Below are positions 6,447 through 9,797 of a DNA stretch of 9,797 nt, in pieces. Below the pieces are notes generated by a model. The model did no database searches. It saw nothing but the letters and a program-made list of their open reading frames with translations, and had not been told where the DNA came from. Location: positions 1 through 9,797 of the forward strand of contig JABEVA010000116.1 in NCBI GenBank assembly GCA_013044065.1, read 5' to 3'. The stretch comes from Phycisphaerae bacterium. GTDB lineage: Bacteria; Planctomycetota; Phycisphaerae; WQYP01. The translations under genes were made by a program, and so were the position numbers. Each line of letters opens with the position of its first letter. The stretch's first letter is position 1.

Positions 6447-7625
6447 TTAGCAATAGAGGAGCTTTCTTTGCGTGTGATAGTGCAATGCCCATAACTTTTT
6501 ACGCAACGCGGCCGTCCCCGGCTGGAAACGCCAAAACTCCCGGCACAACGCCGTGAGCAATTCCACTTCTCCGGCAAAATCGCGAACGTCAATCGTTTCC
6601 GACGCTATCGTCGGTCCCGCGGACGTAACAGCCGCCAAGCCTTGGTCCGCCGGAAGCTCAACCATGTTGTGATAGTTACCCAAAGCCAGACACACCGCAC
6701 CGGTCTGATAGCCAAAAGCGCCAAAGGCCGTGGTATTACAGGTGCCGCCATCCATCAATGCCCGTTGGAATTGAAATTCCGGCACAGCCGCAGCCACGCG
6801 GGCGGCGATGTTGGCCATAAAACCGGTCAACGCACCATCAAATACCGTGCTGCGGTCCCCCACCCGAATCACCGGGCCGTGGCCCAACCTGGCCTGGGCC
6901 GTCGTGCGGCTGGTTTCCAGGCCAATGACCGCACAGGTCTTGGGAATCCAACCCTGATGGGCAGCGGCGATAGCACCCGCAAACCCGACCTCTTCGGCAC
7001 GCGTCAAGAGCACCCGCACCCGGGCTGGAGCCCGGCGCTGGATCAATCGGTCGAGCACGCATAAGCAAGCCGCCACCCCGGCCAGATCATCGCAGGCCCG
7101 CGCGGTGAAGAGGTTGTTGTGTACTGCCGCATCAGGCAGGTGCCAGGTGCCGATGGCACCGGTGCCAATAGCCGTTCCGTCGGCCCGCAGTATGGCCCGC
7201 AAAGGCTGTGATCTGGTAGCCGGTGTCACCGCCAGCACCTGCGCCGGTAAGCCGATGGGTTCGGGGCGGGTCGCCGACGGTGTCGGTGCGTTCCAAAGCA
7301 GGACGCCGGCCCCGGCAAAAAACTCCGGTTTGACACCGCCGCGAAAAATGGCCCGCACCGTGCCATCGCGTCGCCTGGACGTCACTACAAATGCCGGATG
7401 ATCCAAGTGGGCCTCCAGCACCAGCAGGCGGGAGTTCCGACCTCCTTGATGATAGTCCAGATGGATGTTGCCCGCAGGATCGCAGCGCCAGCCTATATAG
7501 CGATGGCGGCCATGGCTCTGATGCCAGTGGCGCAGCGCCGCAACCACAAAATGTTCGTGATAAGGCGCAGTTGGAATATCACAGAACCAGCGCAGAGTGG
7601 CCAAATCGGAATCGGCAATGTGCAT
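6447..7625 (-). CDS. M42-family metallopeptidase
   Basis: This is a 392-residue cytoplasmic protein of normal length for M42, a family of dinuclear-metal, often tetrahedral aminopeptidases. Likely ligands and catalytic residues are His73 in EAHLDHPAF, Asp179/Asp180 in ACDDLAGV, Glu211 (base) and Glu212 in RAEEVGFAGA, Glu237 in GLETS, and His319 in NYHNMVE. The position of Glu237 is usually Asp. VIRVGDRSTVFD and DGGTCNTTAFG are also family features. ATG 7625 is well supported: a strong AAAGGAG (7634-7640) lies 8 nt upstream. The longer frame to 7664 would overlap the preceding gene. It sits 35 bp after the DUF2156 gene and 29 bp before the alpha-galactosidase, probably in one transcript. Some M42 proteins have been annotated as endoglucanases, but the peptide substrate here is unknown. 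Start and family are secure; substrate is not. Confidence 0.88.
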   Translation of the reverse strand: MHIADSDLATLRWFCDIPTAPYHEHFVVAALRHWHQSHGRHRYIGWRCDPAGNIHLDYHQGGRNSRLLVLEAHLDHPAFVVTSRRRDGTVRAIFRGGVKPEFFAGAGVLLWNAPTPSATRPEPIGLPAQVLAVTPATRSQPLRAILRADGTAIGTGAIGTWHLPDAAVHNNLFTARACDDLAGVAACLCVLDRLIQRRAPARVRVLLTRAEEVGFAGAIAAAHQGWIPKTCAVIGLETSRTTAQARLGHGPVIRVGDRSTVFDGALTGFMANIAARVAAAVPEFQFQRALMDGGTCNTTAFGAFGYQTGAVCLALGNYHNMVELPADQGLAAVTSAGPTIASETIDVRDFAGEVELLTALCREFWRFQPGTAALRKKLWALHYHTQRKLLYC

Positions 7626-7633
7626 GAAAGACA

Positions 7634-7640
7634 CTCCTTT
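7634..7640 (-). promoter_or_regulatory. Strong Shine-Dalgarno for the M42 gene
   Basis: AAAGGAG on the minus strand lies 8 nt before ATG 7625. It fixes the start against the in-frame alternative at 7664, which would fall inside the previous gene's last codons. It is the best ribosome-binding site in the window, which suggests that this gene is translated independently of its neighbours. Confidence 0.8.
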
Positions 7641-7660
7641 CGCCGCCCCATAATAACCAT

Positions 7661-8737
7661 TCATGGTGGCACCCGCGCCGGGCCATCAACCACACCGCCG
7701 GCATCGGCCACCTCATGCGGCCGAAAGAACGCCCCGGCCATCGCGTAGAACGCGGCGGGAATAAACCGGCAGCCTTGCACAATAGCGTACACCGGTTCCC
7801 ATCGGTTTGGCCTAAGGCGGGCACGAAAAGATTCCAGCGTCTCAAAGCCGTACCAGCGGCCGAGATGGCGGCGGGTCAACTGCATCAAGCCGCGCATCCA
7901 CCATGGGTTGGCGGCCATGGCCATGGTTGCGTAGCGGCTTAAGGCCACCGGGCCCAGCGTCAGGTACGCGGACCCGCGCTGGTGTAGTGCGTTCATGCAC
8001 GCATCAATGAGTATTTCCACTGCGCCATTGGGGGCGGCGGGATGGCGAATGATCTGTTCCACTAAAAATCCGCTCCGGCCCGGCACCGGTGAAGAGAGCA
8101 AAAATGCCAGGAGTTTTTCCCCCTCATCACCCTGGCGCTGCATGGCTCCCCAAATCAGCCGATCCGAATAACCCGCTTCCAGTGCCCGAGGTTCCACCAG
8201 AAAACCCATCGGTGCCAGGGATTTATGCTTGAGCCACAGCCGCAGAGAGTCCTGAAATCGCATATCCGCCGTCGCTTGCGCCGGCGTAAAAGTTCGAATG
8301 TAAACTCCCTTGTTTCCCGCCCGTCGAATCTGTTGCCGCAGGGATTGGTGAGTTTGCAGCAGATGCGGCCATTGGGCCGGGATCCATACCGGTTGGGCAC
8401 CCAGAGCGATAACCTTGTGGCCCAAAGGTTGCAAGCAATCCACCAGCGGCTGCTCGGCAAAGCAATAACATACCCGGCAACGGTGGCGCTGCGCGGCAGC
8501 CTGAAATTCCAGCGCGACCTGCAGCAGATTCGCCGGATCGCAAATCGGCGCTCCAGCGGCCAACCACCAGCGACCGCGTTTAACGTAGCCCGCAACCGCG
8601 GGATAATGGCTGGAAAACCAGTGGCCAATGCCAGGATTGAGAACTTGATAGGCGTTGGCGTGGTAGCCATACGCAAGTACCAGCTTGCGTACGTGATCTG
8701 GGCTGTGCTGGCGACTATTGCTATACGTATCTGTCAT
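7661..8737 (-). CDS. DUF2156 protein (phosphatidylglycerol lysyltransferase C-terminal-like)
   Basis: This 358-residue protein resembles the catalytic GNAT-like domain of DUF2156 (LPG_synthase_C, as in the C-terminal part of MprF). Signs are the N-terminal HANAYQVLNPGIGHWFS, GYVKRGRWWLAAGAPICD, the LRQQIRRAGNKGV helix, LEAGYSDRLIWGAM, then VEILIDACMNALHQRG and the SAYLTLGPVALSRY strand. MprF transfers aminoacyl groups from tRNA to phosphatidylglycerol, but the flippase and membrane domain of MprF is absent here. The substrate is therefore open, and a soluble acyl- or aminoacyl-transferase is all I can infer. ATG 8737 overlaps the GHMP kinase stop as ATGA, so translation is probably coupled; only a distant GGAG (about 13 nt) precedes it. 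The frame extends to 8896, but that part overlaps the kinase gene in another frame and is ignored. Confidence 0.85.
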   Translation of the reverse strand: MTDTYSNSRQHSPDHVRKLVLAYGYHANAYQVLNPGIGHWFSSHYPAVAGYVKRGRWWLAAGAPICDPANLLQVALEFQAAAQRHRCRVCYCFAEQPLVDCLQPLGHKVIALGAQPVWIPAQWPHLLQTHQSLRQQIRRAGNKGVYIRTFTPAQATADMRFQDSLRLWLKHKSLAPMGFLVEPRALEAGYSDRLIWGAMQRQGDEGEKLLAFLLSSPVPGRSGFLVEQIIRHPAAPNGAVEILIDACMNALHQRGSAYLTLGPVALSRYATMAMAANPWWMRGLMQLTRRHLGRWYGFETLESFRARLRPNRWEPVYAIVQGCRFIPAAFYAMAGAFFRPHEVADAGGVVDGPARVPP

Positions 8738-9797
8738 CGAACCAGCAGTGCTCCGGCGCTGCCCGGACTGCCCGCCACATCCACAAGCAAAGTTCCGCCG
8801 ACGGTGGTGCGGTAGGCGAGTATGATTTCGAGTATGGCTTCGGTGGCGGCGGCAGAACAATCGGTGAGCACGGTCAGGGTGCCCCCGCCCCCACATTCGC
8901 CGATGCGCCCGCCGAAGATGCCGTGCTCCGGCCCAAAACTCATCAGGCGATCAATGAGCCAGTCCGCCTGCCAGCAGGAAAGTCCCAGCCGCAGGCGATA
9001 ACTATGCTGCGAAGCCAGCAGCAGCCGCCCGGCCCGGCGCAAGGTTAAATCACGATACGCTTTTGACCGACGATGGCCGGAGGCCGGTTCCACCGGCTGT
9101 TCCATTTCATGCAAAAAATGCTCCGCATGTTCGTGTTCCGAAATCAGGTGGTCAATGGCCGTGCGCACCCGGTAGAACTGGTCGGGGTGAATTTCACCGG
9201 CACTTTGCGGCAGTGGGCCGTAGGATCGCACAAAATCACGTCCGCGCAGACGCCGGGGCAGCAAGGCGCGAAAATAACGGCGGTATAAACTCGGCGATAA
9301 ATTACCCAGATATCCGTGCAAGGGCGCTTCCTGCCTCCCCAGATCGCTGTAAATCACCTGAATAATCTGCAAGCCCATCGCACCCGCGAGCCGAAGTGAA
9401 CGCACCGTCTGCCCGCCTTTCAAGGCGGGTACTCCCGTGTTCAGGGCTAATATCTTCAGATCCGGCGGCAGGGGAATCTGGCCCACCAAGTCGTGTGGCT
9501 GCGCATTGTAGCGCAGGATGTGCGCCGGCGGGCCATCCAGAGCGCATAACGTCGTCAAAGCGTCCACCACGTGGCTGCCCGTGCCGCCAAACATGTTCTG
9601 CGCTTGTTGAATGAGCACGGCTTTTTCGACGGTGCTGATGGCCACCGGCAAACAACGACAAATGGCCTGCGTTAAAGCCGCGATCACCGCCGTGGAACTG
9701 GCCTGTCCGGCGTGCATGGGAATATCCGAGTGAATGAAGACCGTGGCTCCCGAGAATCGACCGGTGCGGCGGTCGCGCAGCGGACTGGCGCTGTCTC
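8734..9797 (-). CDS. Galactokinase-like GHMP sugar kinase (N-terminus beyond window)
   Basis: The frame is open to the right edge, so the N-terminus is cut off and at least 353 residues lie here. An internal ATG at 9717 is not the start: upstream codons still encode TVFIHSDIPMHAG, which leads into the GHMP ATP-binding motif (HAGQASSTAV). GTGSHVVDAL aligns with the galactokinase region whose Asp is the catalytic base (MDQ in GalK). LALNTGVPALKGG matches the post-catalytic strand, DQFYRVRTAIDHLISEHEH the galactokinase helix, and GECGGGGTLTVLTD GHMP motif 3. The N-terminal galactokinase signature cannot be seen. Family placement is good; the sugar (galactose, arabinose or other) is not settled. 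With the alpha-galactosidase downstream, galactose is a reasonable guess. It is the first visible gene of the cluster, and its stop overlaps the next start by 4 bp. Confidence 0.85.
   Translation of the reverse strand, partial: DSASPLRDRRTGRFSGATVFIHSDIPMHAGQASSTAVIAALTQAICRCLPVAISTVEKAVLIQQAQNMFGGTGSHVVDALTTLCALDGPPAHILRYNAQPHDLVGQIPLPPDLKILALNTGVPALKGGQTVRSLRLAGAMGLQIIQVIYSDLGRQEAPLHGYLGNLSPSLYRRYFRALLPRRLRGRDFVRSYGPLPQSAGEIHPDQFYRVRTAIDHLISEHEHAEHFLHEMEQPVEPASGHRRSKAYRDLTLRRAGRLLLASQHSYRLRLGLSCWQADWLIDRLMSFGPEHGIFGGRIGECGGGGTLTVLTDCSAAATEAILEIILAYRTTVGGTLLVDVAGSPGSAGALLVR

Noticed and set aside
7664..8896. Longer starts for the M42, DUF2156 and alpha-galactosidase genes (7664, 8896, 6492)
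   Set aside because: They overlap neighbouring genes, lack Shine-Dalgarno support and add residues unlike the families; the internal ATGs at 7625, 8737 and 6417 fit better.

Overview
The window looks like a chromosomal segment from a GC-rich bacterium, most probably a member of the Planctomycetota (Phycisphaerae-like). This is inferred from the gene mix: tandem DUF4159 domains, an Hc1-type histone H1-like mini-protein, an atypical FabZ-like dehydratase, a UvrC-like paralogue, and a Tat-exported NPCBM/GH27 alpha-galactosidase. No rRNA or marker gene is present to prove it. All eight supported protein genes lie on the minus strand, so transcription runs from right to left. Long open frames on the plus strand are shadows.

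Right half (9797 to 4393): a compact cluster of four genes. A galactokinase-like GHMP kinase runs off the right edge. Its stop overlaps the start of a DUF2156 (phosphatidylglycerol-lysyltransferase C-terminal-like) gene by an ATGA. After 35 bp comes an M42-family metallopeptidase with a strong Shine-Dalgarno, and 29 bp later an exported NPCBM-Ig-GH27 alpha-galactosidase. Short gaps and common strand suggest one operon. The alpha-galactosidase would release galactose from glycans outside the cytoplasm, and the sugar kinase may phosphorylate the sugar (inference). Why the DUF2156 and M42 genes sit between them is unclear.

Middle (4392 to 2314): a 263-bp intergenic region with no convincing promoter motif, then a secreted protein made of two DUF4159-like repeats, then a possible hairpin terminator and a 58-residue Hc1-like histone protein.

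Left part (2313 to 1): a FabZ-like hot-dog dehydratase and a UvrC-like protein that has lost the GIY-YIG catalytic residues and the C-terminal nuclease half. This part carries a non-autonomous repeat family of about 166 bp with 18-19-bp terminal inverted repeats: two complete copies (1247-1413 and 2110-2277) and one right end (1-48). All three have the same orientation, and each sits at or just after the stop codon of a minus-strand gene. A second, unrelated palindromic repeat (2013-2084), flanked by 8-bp direct repeats, lies next to one copy. The repeat has open frames, so it extends the apparent UvrC-like reading frame at its N-terminus and supplies its last codons and stop. This repeat family and its placement are the most unusual feature of the window. 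No CRISPR array, tRNA, rRNA or complete insertion sequence was seen.
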